Assembly (NCBI GenBank): GCA_025060695.1
Contig: JANXBH010000019.1
Coordinates: forward strand, 1-19,790
Direction of reading: 5' to 3'
Length of the DNA: 19,790 nt
Origin: Caldifarciminota bacterium
GTDB lineage: Bacteria > Hydrothermota > Hydrothermia > LBFQ01 > DSFT01
The notes below the pieces were generated by a model that saw only the letters and a program-made list of their open reading frames with translations, made no database searches and had not been told where the DNA came from. Made by a program: the position numbers and the translations under genes. Shown here in pieces: positions 1 to 7,006 of the stretch. Positions within the stretch are counted from its first letter, which is position 1, and every line of letters starts with the position of its first letter.

Positions 1-99
1 GTTTTTATCGTCCCTATAAGGGATTGAAATGCATTTAGGAGTTCTTCATCCTGTAATATTATTTCAATAGTTTTTATCGTTAGCACTCTCAACCATTCG
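1..99 (+). CRISPR. Trailing end of a CRISPR array
   Basis: Bases 1-30 form a 30-base repeat (GTTTTTATCG, a short inverted repeat CCCTATAAGGG, then ATTGAAAT) of the thermophile class that ends in ATTGAAA(C/T). It is followed by a 39-base spacer (31-69) and a second, strongly degenerate repeat beginning at 70 that keeps only the first 11 bases (GTTTTTATCGT). Repeats of this class are usually written with the leader upstream, and a decayed last repeat marks the trailer end, so the array should continue to the left of the window. The last base of the first repeat is T where the family usually has C. No cas gene is present here. Only one intact repeat is visible, so the call rests on recognising the repeat class and on the partial second copy. 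Confidence 0.75.
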
Positions 100-170
100 T
101 TTTGTAGAAGTTCTTAATCCCTGTTCTTGTTTCGCTAATTAGATGATAATCTAAGCTATATAGTAAAAAT

Positions 171-181
171 CTTTAAAATTT
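171..181 (+). promoter_or_regulatory. Promoter -10-like element CTTTAAAATTT before the epimerase
   Basis: A perfect copy of the element repeated through this window. It ends 5 bases before the GTG at 187. By analogy with the copy in front of the TPP riboswitch, transcription should start at or next to the start codon, giving a leaderless mRNA. I see no clear -35 box about 17 bases upstream. Confidence 0.6.
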
Positions 182-186
182 ACCTC

Positions 187-1155
187 GTGCCAAAAGTTCT
201 CATTACAGGATGTGCAGGGTTTATTGGTTATAAAGTCTGTGAAATATTTTTAAAAAATAAATATGAAGTCATAGGCATAGACAACTTTGACCCATACTAC
301 GATATTTCATTAAAAGAGTATAGAATAGAACAACTAAGAAACTATGAAAATTTTAACTTTATACTATGTGATATTAGAGATAAGGAAGTTTTAAGGAATA
401 TTTTTAGGATATATGAATTTGAGTCAGTAATAAATCTGTCTGCAAAAGCAGGAGTAAGAGCAAGCATAATAAATCCAAGAGAATATTTTGAAGTAAATGT
501 CCTTGGAACATTAAATTTATTAGAATTGATGAGGGAATTTAGAGTAAATAAATTTATACTTGCATCTACATCTTCAATTTATGCGGGGCACAATCCCCCC
601 TTTAGTGAGGAATTAAAGTGTGATGAAATGATTTCTCCCTATGCAGTAAGTAAAAAATCAGCTGAAAATTTAGTATACAACTACTACTATCTTTATGGAA
701 TAAATGCTACTATATTAAGATATTTCACAGTTTATGGACCCGCAGGAAGACCAGATATGAGTATATTTAGATTTTTATATTTTGCAATTAAGGATGAAGA
801 AATTACTGTTTATGGTAATGGGACTCAAAGAAGAAGTTTTAGCTATATAGATGATATTGCATATGGGACATTTTTGGCATATAATCTAAAAAACTTCCAG
901 ATAGTAAATCTTGGAAATGATGAAGATAATTGCGTAAATGAAGTATTAGATATAATTAAAAATTTTCTTTCAAAAGAACTAAAGATAAAATATGAACCCT
1001 TCCACAAGGCTGATATATATGAAACTAAGGCAGATATAACTAAAGCAAAAAAACTATTAAATTGGAAACCGAAGATTAAAATTAAAGAAGGTATAGAAAA
1101 TACTTTAAATTGGTTCTTGGAAAACAGAAAACTTATTGATAAACTAAAGATTTAG
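187..1155 (+). CDS. NAD-dependent nucleotide-sugar epimerase, UDP-glucuronate 4-epimerase-like
   Basis: An extended short-chain dehydrogenase that should epimerise C4 of a UDP-sugar for surface polysaccharide synthesis in the cytoplasm. The Rossmann glycine motif GCAGFIG is at residues 8-14, the catalytic serine lies in STSS (about 127-130), and the Tyr/Lys pair is in YAVSK (Y152, K156). The later segment YGPAGRPDM followed by a basic RRSF-type stretch is characteristic of UDP-glucuronate 4-epimerases, but the substrate is inferred. At 322 residues the length is normal for the family. The start is GTG, chosen because the promoter-like element ends 5 bases upstream and the glycine motif follows directly. 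The gene stands alone and its stop overlaps by 4 bases the stop of the convergent gene at 1152-1871. No other sugar genes are nearby. Confidence 0.85.
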   Translation: MPKVLITGCAGFIGYKVCEIFLKNKYEVIGIDNFDPYYDISLKEYRIEQLRNYENFNFILCDIRDKEVLRNIFRIYEFESVINLSAKAGVRASIINPREYFEVNVLGTLNLLELMREFRVNKFILASTSSIYAGHNPPFSEELKCDEMISPYAVSKKSAENLVYNYYYLYGINATILRYFTVYGPAGRPDMSIFRFLYFAIKDEEITVYGNGTQRRSFSYIDDIAYGTFLAYNLKNFQIVNLGNDEDNCVNEVLDIIKNFLSKELKIKYEPFHKADIYETKADITKAKKLLNWKPKIKIKEGIENTLNWFLENRKLIDKLKI

Positions 1156-1871
1156 TGAATAATTGGAGAGTCCCAAAATAGAAGTTTTCCATCTTTAACG
1201 ATATAAATTTCAGGAAAATCAAGTTCACAAATAAGGTTATATTTATAAACTTTTAATTTTTCATATCTTGGAATACTATCTATACCTTTTGAATATATCC
1301 CATCATTTAGAGGAACCAAAATATCTACCACTTTTGTTTTATACCTCAATTCTTGATATATTTGATTTCTTAAATTGAGAGAAATAAACTTTAATCTAAA
1401 GTCTTTACTTTTTTCTAACTCGTCTAAGATTTTAAGAGCTATTGAGAATTGCTTATTTTTAACGAAATACCTTGCAATTTTGTATCTTAAAATTTCCCTA
1501 TAGAATTTTACTTTTTCAAAGTCATAGTAATGAAAAAAGTTATCGTAGTTCTTATAAAATAACTTGTCCGCAAGATAATTCAGAGAACTTTTTTCTTCCT
1601 TTCCTATAAACTCTCTGTAGAACTTTATCTCAAATAAAGGAATTTTAAAATCACCCTTAGATTTTATGCAAAAATTTAAATAGTCAAGGTATTGATTTTT
1701 TCTTTTTACTATAAAAGTATCTTTTTGGTTTAAGCAAGAAATATACAAAAAATCGTAATTTTTAAATTTGGAAATATCAAAGTATTCAAAAAATTGTAGT
1801 TTAAGACTATTGTCATTTGAAACGTGAACGAAGCAGTTTTCAAATTTCGTAAATAAGAGTAATAGGACCAT
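1152..1871 (-). CDS. Hypothetical protein, 239 residues
   Basis: I do not recognise this protein. It is rich in Lys, Phe, Tyr and Leu, has no convincing signal peptide or membrane helices, and looks soluble and mixed alpha/beta. The middle (about residues 110-170) is helical with regularly spaced aromatic and basic residues that could be TPR-like, and the last 60 residues look like beta strands. It is the last gene of the tatA-dtd unit. Its only nearby ATG (1871) lies 32 bases inside dtd, with no Shine-Dalgarno sequence upstream. The MVLLLLF opening is therefore partly dictated by the overlapping dtd codons for the NDGPIT motif and may not be a real signal. Coding status is supported by length and by tight packing with dtd. 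Confidence 0.6.
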   Translation of the reverse strand: MVLLLLFTKFENCFVHVSNDNSLKLQFFEYFDISKFKNYDFLYISCLNQKDTFIVKRKNQYLDYLNFCIKSKGDFKIPLFEIKFYREFIGKEEKSSLNYLADKLFYKNYDNFFHYYDFEKVKFYREILRYKIARYFVKNKQFSIALKILDELEKSKDFRLKFISLNLRNQIYQELRYKTKVVDILVPLNDGIYSKGIDSIPRYEKLKVYKYNLICELDFPEIYIVKDGKLLFWDSPIIH

Positions 1872-2271
1872 CGTTTATTATTTCAATTTCCATATAAGAT
1901 TGAAACTCACCAAACTTTACATGCAAATATTCCTTTAGGAAATTGGTCTTTAAGATTTCAAAAAATCTTCTTGCTTTTTCAACCTCCATAGCTTTATCGA
2001 ACGATGGTCTATTCCCTTTTGAAATATTCCCCGAAAGCGTAAAGTTTGGCACAATCAATATTTCGCCATTTATATCACTCAAAGAAATATTCATTTTACC
2101 ATTTTCATCTTCAAATATTCTAAGATTTATTAATTTTTTTATAAATTTTTTAATTTTTTCCTCATCGTCATCTTTTTCAAAACCTATAAGAACAACTAAT
2201 CCTTTGTTTATGTCAGTATTATTAAGATTTAATATCCTTGCCCTCTTTACCCTCTGAATTACCGCCTTCAT
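1840..2271 (-). CDS. dtd: D-aminoacyl-tRNA deacylase
   Basis: Hydrolyses D-amino acids (and misattached glycine) from tRNA in the cytoplasm, a proofreading step of translation. The N-terminus [11 protein letters not shown] is the family's typical opening, which supports the ATG at 2271. The C-terminal motif NDGPIT (Gly-Pro placed into the active site of the partner subunit) is present, as is the KGNRPSF segment. At 143 residues the length is usual. The other signature, normally SQFTL, reads PNFTL here, so the usual Ser and Gln are replaced. The start lies 50 bases inside tatA and the end overlaps the next gene by 32 bases, so the three genes should share one mRNA from the promoter at 2406-2416. 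Family assignment is firm; whether specificity is altered is open. Confidence 0.9.
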   Translation of the reverse strand: MKAVIQRVKRARILNLNNTDINKGLVVLIGFEKDDDEEKIKKFIKKLINLRIFEDENGKMNISLSDINGEILIVPNFTLSGNISKGNRPSFDKAMEVEKARRFFEILKTNFLKEYLHVKFGEFQSYMEIEIINDGPITLIYEI

Positions 2272-2401
2272 CTTTTGCTGCTTTTCTAAATTCCTTTACC
2301 GCATCACCTAGTCCTCTTGCAAGCTTTGGCAATTTATCAGCTCCGAAGAGTATGAGAATGATTATGAGAATTATAATTAATTCTTGAAAACCAAAAGGCA
2401 T
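2222..2401 (-). CDS. tatA: Sec-independent translocase subunit TatA/E
   Basis: A 59-residue protein too short for many ORF callers. It starts [20 protein letters not shown], a short N-terminal membrane helix with the family's polar Glu near its start and FG at its end, then an amphipathic helix ([18 protein letters not shown]) and a short charged tail. TatA multimers form the pore that passes folded proteins with twin-arginine signals across the inner membrane. No tatC is in the window. The ATG at 2401 follows the promoter element by 4 bases, so the mRNA is probably leaderless. The last 50 bases overlap the start of dtd in another frame. The tail is slightly shorter than usual, which may reflect that overlap. 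Confidence 0.88.
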   Translation of the reverse strand: MPFGFQELIIILIIILILFGADKLPKLARGLGDAVKEFRKAAKDEGGNSEGKEGKDIKS

Positions 2402-2405
2402 AAAA

Positions 2406-2416
2406 AAATTTTAAAG
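2406..2416 (-). promoter_or_regulatory. Promoter -10-like element CTTTAAAATTT before tatA
   Basis: A perfect copy on the minus strand, 4 bases before the tatA ATG and fitting between the mnmE stop and tatA. It should start a separate leaderless transcript for tatA-dtd-hypothetical even though mnmE lies only 16 bases upstream. Confidence 0.6.
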
Positions 2417-2417
2417 C

Positions 2418-3731
2418 TTACTTACCAATACAAAAATCTCTAAAAACTCTATTTAAAATTTCCTCTGGTAAGTCTTCTATACCTAATAGTCTTGATAGTG
2501 AATTTACTACTAATCTAATATGATGTGAAATGATATCAAGTGGCTCAAATTTTAGATTTAAGACTTCAATCAATTCATTGTATGCATATTGCAATGTCTC
2601 GTATTCACTTCTTGAAAAGTAGTATTCTGCACTTATTTCACTTATCGCTTTGTTATATAAGGTATTTTTTAACTCTTCAAATCCAAAGTTTTCATATACT
2701 GAAAGATATATAGGCTTATAGCCCTCTATGTTTGGTCTTGATATTTCTGACTTGTTTATAACTAAAATAAGCTTCTCATTTGGTATTCTTTCCAAGAGTT
2801 CTAATTCATATGTCTCAATTTTTTCCGCTGATAAGACAAAAATTATTATATCTGAAAATTTTGTTAAATTAAGACTTTTTTCTATTCCTATTTTTTCTAT
2901 GATATCCTGTGCTTCTCTAATACCTGCAGTATCAACTATTCTAAATGTTATACCATCTATAACTAAGTATTCCGATATATAGTCCCTCGTAGTTCCAGGA
3001 ATTTCTGAGACTATTGCCCTTTCATATCCAAGTAGTTTATTAAATATAGATGACTTTCCGACATTCGCTTTTCCTATTATTACTACATTTATTCCCTGTG
3101 ATACTTTCTCCATACTTGCGGAATTTTTTAACATGTCTTCAAGCATATTTAAGATTTTTTTAATTCTAAAAAAGACTTCTTCCTTTGAAATCTCAGGTAC
3201 ATCTTCTTCAAAATCAATTCTCGCTTCAATTTCTTTTAATAAGTCCAGTAAACTTTCTCTTAAATCTTCTAATTTTCTAGACAACACTCCATCCATTCTT
3301 GACCTAAGAGAATATATTGCACTTTCACTCTTCGCATTTATAATTTCGTTTATAGTAGAAGATTGAATGAGGTCCAACTTTCCGTTTAAAAATGCTCTCT
3401 TTGTAAATTCTCCCGGCTCAGCTTGTCTTGCTCCAAGTTCTACTATTTCTCTTAATATTAACTTTGGAATAATTAGACCTCCATGGCAAAATATCTCTAA
3501 CATATCTTCACCAGTATAACTTTTAGGAGATTTATAGTAAACAGCAATTACATCATCTATAACTTTACCATTGTTATTATAGAACTTCAAATATGTAGCA
3601 TATCTGTTTTTCAATTTTCTTCTAAAAACCTTCTCTATAATACTTAAAACTAATGGACCACTAACTCTAATTACACTTATAGCAGAAACACCATATCCAC
3701 TACTAATTGCAACTATTGTATCACTTAACAT
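2418..3731 (-). CDS. mnmE: tRNA modification GTPase MnmE (TrmE)
   Basis: With MnmG it installs the 5-carboxymethylaminomethyl group on the wobble uridine of certain tRNAs, using GTP and folate. The order is an N-terminal folate-binding domain beginning near DTIVAISSG, a helical domain, and an inserted G domain with G1 GKANVGKSS, G2 TTRD, G3 DTAGIRE and G4 NKSE. The end is FCIGK, whose cysteine is the conserved functional C-terminal signature. I chose ATG 3731 (437 residues) over an upstream TTG at 3740, because MLSDTIVAI matches the usual start of the family. Either start overlaps the end of jag. Gene order yidC-jag-mnmE is the classic arrangement near the origin in many bacteria; mnmG is not here. 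Confidence 0.95.
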   Translation of the reverse strand: MLSDTIVAISSGYGVSAISVIRVSGPLVLSIIEKVFRRKLKNRYATYLKFYNNNGKVIDDVIAVYYKSPKSYTGEDMLEIFCHGGLIIPKLILREIVELGARQAEPGEFTKRAFLNGKLDLIQSSTINEIINAKSESAIYSLRSRMDGVLSRKLEDLRESLLDLLKEIEARIDFEEDVPEISKEEVFFRIKKILNMLEDMLKNSASMEKVSQGINVVIIGKANVGKSSIFNKLLGYERAIVSEIPGTTRDYISEYLVIDGITFRIVDTAGIREAQDIIEKIGIEKSLNLTKFSDIIIFVLSAEKIETYELELLERIPNEKLILVINKSEISRPNIEGYKPIYLSVYENFGFEELKNTLYNKAISEISAEYYFSRSEYETLQYAYNELIEVLNLKFEPLDIISHHIRLVVNSLSRLLGIEDLPEEILNRVFRDFCIGK

Positions 3732-4317
3732 TCGGAACAACTACTAATCTCATATTTTTACCTCTTCCAACTCTTTCTATTCTAATTCCCTCCATTTTAC
3801 TTAGTTTTGAAATTACAATTCTCCTCTCGTAGTTATTTAAAGGATCCAATGTATATTCAAGCTTATTTTCTATCGCAAGTTTAGCAGTGGCTATTGCTTT
3901 ATTTACTAAGTACTCTTCCCTTTTCTTTTTATATCCATTTATATCAAAAATAAATCTAAGTTTTGCTCCAAATTTCCTTTTAAATATCAATTTCAAAAGG
4001 TAATTTAGCTCTTCTAATGTCTTTCCATTCTTACCTATCAATACTTTATCCATTCCCTTAGTTTTTATGTTTATATACAGAGTACTTTTGCTTTCAGGAT
4101 ATATAGTAATTTTCCCGTCAGTTCCGATTTTTTGAAAAAATTCATTTAGAAACTCCTCAATATCTTCTAATTCTTTAAATTTCTTATATACCCTTACTAT
4201 TATTGGTTCTCTTTTTAAAACTACATATCTTACATCACCAATATTAGCATTTAACTTTGCAAGGGCATTTTTCACAGCTTTTTCTACTGTCGTTGCTTCC
4301 TCGTCAACAAATTCCAT
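3721..4317 (-). CDS. jag: Jag/KhpB-type RNA-binding protein (Jag-N, KH, degenerate R3H)
   Basis: A single-stranded nucleic-acid-binding protein normally encoded after yidC (also called SpoIIIJ-associated or KhpB/EloR). Residues 1-50 form the Jag N-terminal domain (ATTVEKAVKNAL). A KH domain follows with the GxxG loop IGKNGKTLEEL at about 93-103. The C-terminal region from about 158 matches R3H (LDPLNNYERRIVISKL, then a closing VVVP strand). The R3H signature histidine is replaced: family members read ERRI(I/V)H where this protein reads ERRIVI. The start has a strong Shine-Dalgarno AAAGGAGG 10 bases upstream, unlike the leaderless first genes. It lies one base from the yidC stop and overlaps mnmE. 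Confidence 0.88.
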   Translation of the reverse strand: MEFVDEEATTVEKAVKNALAKLNANIGDVRYVVLKREPIIVRVYKKFKELEDIEEFLNEFFQKIGTDGKITIYPESKSTLYINIKTKGMDKVLIGKNGKTLEELNYLLKLIFKRKFGAKLRFIFDINGYKKKREEYLVNKAIATAKLAIENKLEYTLDPLNNYERRIVISKLSKMEGIRIERVGRGKNMRLVVVPNVK

Positions 4318-4318
4318 A

Positions 4319-5671
4319 CTAATTACCTCCTTTTAAAAAAGACTTAAATATAAATTGCTCTAAGATACTTATTAGACTATATGTCAACCAGTATAAAACC
4401 AAACCAGACGGCAATGTCAAGAATATAAGTAAAAACAATACTGACATCATTATACCTATTATTTTTGCGTTTTTATCGCTTGAAGGATGCAATATGGTGT
4501 TTACTAAGCTAATTAGGCTTGTTAAAACTGGTAAGATGTAGTAGGGATCTTTTGATGATAGGTCTTTTATCCATAGGATAAATTGCGCATTTTTGAAATC
4601 TATAGAAGTCACTAAGACTTGATATATTGCAAAGAATATAGGAAGTTGAATAAGCAGAGGTAAGCATCCGCTAAAGGGGTTAACTTTCTCTTGTTGATAT
4701 ATTCTCAGAATCTCCTGCTGAAGTTTTTGTGGGTCATCTTTATAAATAACTTGAAGTTTTTGAATTTCTGGTTGAATTTTTGAAAGTTTTTTCATAGTTT
4801 TATAGGTTGAATAGGTAAGAGGTGAAAAGATAAGTTTTATTAGAATAGAAAATATGATTATCACAAAACCATAGTTATGGATTACGTAATTTATTGCTCT
4901 AAATGAGTAAAATGTTAATTGGCTAAATGGAGCTACTAAGAAAAAGCCCCAATCGTAGATAGAACCAAGCTTTTTATCTACTCTTTTTAGTATATCTGGA
5001 TCTATAGGACCGATGTAAAATTTAAAGTTATTCCTTGTTTTTCCCTCAAAAATTACTCTACTATCGTAAAGAAAGCTTTTTATATTTGATACACTATCAA
5101 GTATAACAAAGGCAAAATAGTGGCTTCTAGTACCAGAAAAATACGTACTTGCTAATTGGTATGGCTTTTCAAACAGCTTACTCTCGGAGATATTATGCCA
5201 CTTATTTTCATAATAAATAAATGAGGAATACTTTCTTTCATAGTCATCTTTAGAGGGTGTGAATAGTCCGTATGAAATAATATCGTTTTTTGTTGAATAG
5301 ACTTGGACTTGGTAGTTATCATAGAATGTATAAATTATAGTATCTTCCTCTGATGTAAGAATCACTTCATTTTCTCTTACTGTACTATTAAATACTTTGT
5401 CCTTTAAATCTTTAAATATGAATAGTGGATAATTACCGAGAATTTCTTGTTTATATTTTTTTGTATAGAACTGCTTTATAAATCCTCCTTTCTTTGAAAT
5501 CTCTACTTTATATAGACTATTTTCGTAGGTTAATATGCTTTCAGCTACAGGAACTTCAAGTTTTATACCTAATTGAGTTTTTGTTTGATATGGCTTACTT
5601 GGGAATAAGATTATCCATAGAAAGTATATAATAAAAGCAATCAGTAAGTAAATAAAAAATCTATTACTCAC
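4319..5671 (-). CDS. yidC: Membrane protein insertase YidC
   Basis: Inserts and folds membrane proteins in the inner membrane, alone or with SecYEG. An N-terminal membrane helix (about 4-22) is followed by a periplasmic beta-rich domain (about 35-235) and the conserved five-helix insertase region (about 240-445). The amphipathic and cytoplasmic hairpin region includes [13 protein letters not shown], followed by [16 protein letters not shown] and the closing helix LPSGLVLYW. At 450 residues it is on the short side for Gram-negative YidC because the periplasmic domain is compact. The positive residue in the hydrophilic groove, Arg in E. coli, appears to be Lys279 in [12 protein letters not shown]. 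The presence of a periplasmic domain points to a diderm bacterium. Its ATG overlaps the yidD stop (ATGA), which indicates coupled translation. Confidence 0.95.
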   Translation of the reverse strand: MSNRFFIYLLIAFIIYFLWIILFPSKPYQTKTQLGIKLEVPVAESILTYENSLYKVEISKKGGFIKQFYTKKYKQEILGNYPLFIFKDLKDKVFNSTVRENEVILTSEEDTIIYTFYDNYQVQVYSTKNDIISYGLFTPSKDDYERKYSSFIYYENKWHNISESKLFEKPYQLASTYFSGTRSHYFAFVILDSVSNIKSFLYDSRVIFEGKTRNNFKFYIGPIDPDILKRVDKKLGSIYDWGFFLVAPFSQLTFYSFRAINYVIHNYGFVIIIFSILIKLIFSPLTYSTYKTMKKLSKIQPEIQKLQVIYKDDPQKLQQEILRIYQQEKVNPFSGCLPLLIQLPIFFAIYQVLVTSIDFKNAQFILWIKDLSSKDPYYILPVLTSLISLVNTILHPSSDKNAKIIGIMMSVLFLLIFLTLPSGLVLYWLTYSLISILEQFIFKSFLKGGN

Positions 5672-5874
5672 GGATAATCTATGCCTCCCTTTGAAAATGG
5701 ATTACATCTTAAAACTCTATATATTGCTTTTAATAGACCTTTAAGTATTCCGTATTTCTTGATAGATAAAATTGCATAATCTGAGCATGTAGGATAAAAC
5801 CTACAACTATTTGGCAAAACCGGAGAAATTACCAATTTATATAGCTTAATTATGTCTATTAAAAGATTTTTCAT
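5668..5874 (-). CDS. yidD: Membrane protein insertion efficiency factor YidD
   Basis: A small membrane-associated protein that assists YidC-dependent insertion. The 68 residues contain the family core: [20 protein letters not shown] (Pro plus two conserved Cys), an amphipathic helix [15 protein letters not shown] with a third Cys, and the terminal GGxDxP signature seen as GGIDYP. The ATG follows the rpmH stop with no gap and there is no room for rnpA, which usually sits between rpmH and yidD. The end overlaps yidC in an ATGA junction. Confidence 0.95.
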   Translation of the reverse strand: MKNLLIDIIKLYKLVISPVLPNSCRFYPTCSDYAILSIKKYGILKGLLKAIYRVLRCNPFSKGGIDYP

Positions 5875-6009
5875 TTATACAGCTAATCTCTTTCTACCTT
5901 TTTGTCTTCTTCTTTTTAAGATTTTCCTACCTGATTTTGTCTTCATTCTTGCTCTAAATCCATGAGTTCTTTTTCTTTTAATTCTTGAAGGTTGATAAGT
6001 TCTTTTCAT
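5875..6009 (-). CDS. rpmH: 50S ribosomal protein L34
   Basis: A 44-residue basic protein beginning [18 protein letters not shown] with the typical GFRARM and GRKIL segments and ending KRLAV, which is the L34 pattern throughout. It is a late-assembling large-subunit protein. The ATG at 6009 lies 7 bases after the promoter element, so the mRNA has at most a few untranslated bases. It is the first gene of rpmH-yidD-yidC-jag-mnmE. The usual neighbour rnpA is absent: the rpmH stop is directly followed by the yidD ATG. Confidence 0.96.
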   Translation of the reverse strand: MKRTYQPSRIKRKRTHGFRARMKTKSGRKILKRRRQKGRKRLAV

Positions 6010-6016
6010 AGTGTTG

Positions 6017-6027
6017 AAATTTTAAAG
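6017..6027 (-). promoter_or_regulatory. Promoter -10-like element CTTTAAAATTT before rpmH
   Basis: A perfect copy, 7 bases upstream of the rpmH ATG and 19 bases downstream of the terminator hairpin of the preceding lipoprotein gene. It probably drives the whole rpmH-yidD-yidC-jag-mnmE unit. Confidence 0.65.
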
Positions 6028-6046
6028 CAAATATTAAGATTATAAG

Positions 6047-6068
6047 AAAGAGGGGAGTCCCCCTCTTT
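6047..6068 (-). terminator. Hairpin terminator of the lipoprotein gene
   Basis: A perfect 9-base-pair stem (AAAGAGGGG / CCCCTCTTT) with a 4-base loop, beginning within the stop codon of the lipoprotein gene. On the minus strand it is followed by CTTATAATCTT, a weak T-rich tail. It separates this gene from the rpmH promoter and would also fold on the opposite strand. Confidence 0.7.
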
Positions 6069-7006
6069 TATTGACAAGAAAAGCTCTTTACAAATTCTTC
6101 TTTTTTACCTGGTAAAAATAGTACAATTTTTATGGTTCCTTCCTTTATCGCCGGTGCATCGCTATTAGGACATTTTCCTATTTTTAAGGTATCAAGAGGT
6201 TCAATTTGCATATTTACTTCTAAACCTGAGCAAGTTCTTAAAGTTCCTTTCCCTATTGGCCAAGTTTTAATTATATTATTGCCTATTGTATCACCCGGAT
6301 GCCAATCTAATGCTTGGTCTAAAAACACGTATGTAGTTTCGTTTAAAGTAATAGATCTACAGGAATTGACTTCTTTTGCATATCTAAGACTGCGAATTAA
6401 TTTATACTTCTTTGGTGCTATTGAATCCATAGTTAGTGAACCAGTTTGTACACTCTTGCTTTCCTTTACTAACTCATTATTTCTCATCACTTTAATATAA
6501 AATATAAATGAATCCCCCCAAGAAACTGCAAATCTAAATGGATTATTATCGGTTGTGTTATCGTTATGATTTAGTGTTCCTAATATTGTATAGGTTATGA
6601 TATACTTAGTATTGTTTTCATTAGTCTTAAGAAGCGTATCAGTCCTATTATTGCAAGTAAACTTTATAGTCGTATTTCTATATACCCTATCCCTATCGTC
6701 ATCTGTTGTATCGTTTGGTTGATAAGTAGCACAACCTTTCTTTCTTAAGTCAATACCTAATCCTGTATCTATCTGAGTCCTTATATCTGGCTTTAGAGAG
6801 TATACGAAATATCCAAAATATGGTCCTCTTCTTTGAAATGGAGAGCCAGGATCTATAATGAAATTAGGAGAGTTCTCTACTACTTCACCTGCAGATTGCT
6901 GAGCAAAGTTTATATCTTCCTGTGCAACCTCTTCTATCTTCTCAGCCCTTCTACACCCGAGTGATATAACAGCCAACATGGCTGCTATATATATCAGCCT
7001 TTTCAT
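6068..7006 (-). CDS. Unknown lipoprotein, 312 residues
   Basis: The N-terminus MKRLIYIAAMLAVISLGC is a clear lipoprotein signal with the lipid-attachment cysteine at residue 18. A low-complexity Glu/Ala/Gln-rich linker (about 20-45) follows, then a soluble, beta-rich domain of about 260 residues. That domain is rich in Asn, Thr and Asp and carries several Cys that could form disulfides (for example in KKGCATY, KFTCNN, VNSCRS, RTCSG, GKCPN and the terminal SFSCQ). I do not recognise the family. The ATG overlaps the end of the GAF-ANTAR gene in an ATGA junction and is preceded by AGGAGG, so the two are probably translated together. A terminator hairpin follows directly. Confidence 0.75.
   Translation of the reverse strand: MKRLIYIAAMLAVISLGCRRAEKIEEVAQEDINFAQQSAGEVVENSPNFIIDPGSPFQRRGPYFGYFVYSLKPDIRTQIDTGLGIDLRKKGCATYQPNDTTDDDRDRVYRNTTIKFTCNNRTDTLLKTNENNTKYIITYTILGTLNHNDNTTDNNPFRFAVSWGDSFIFYIKVMRNNELVKESKSVQTGSLTMDSIAPKKYKLIRSLRYAKEVNSCRSITLNETTYVFLDQALDWHPGDTIGNNIIKTWPIGKGTLRTCSGLEVNMQIEPLDTLKIGKCPNSDAPAIKEGTIKIVLFLPGKKEEFVKSFSCQ

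Noticed and set aside
1894-1909. ATAAGATTGAAACT, similar to the 3' end of the CRISPR repeat
   Set aside because: It is inside dtd coding sequence, short, and has no partner repeat or spacer.
3732-3740. A TTG start for mnmE at 3740
   Set aside because: The ATG at 3731 gives the family-typical MLSDTIVAI opening; the three extra residues add nothing conserved.
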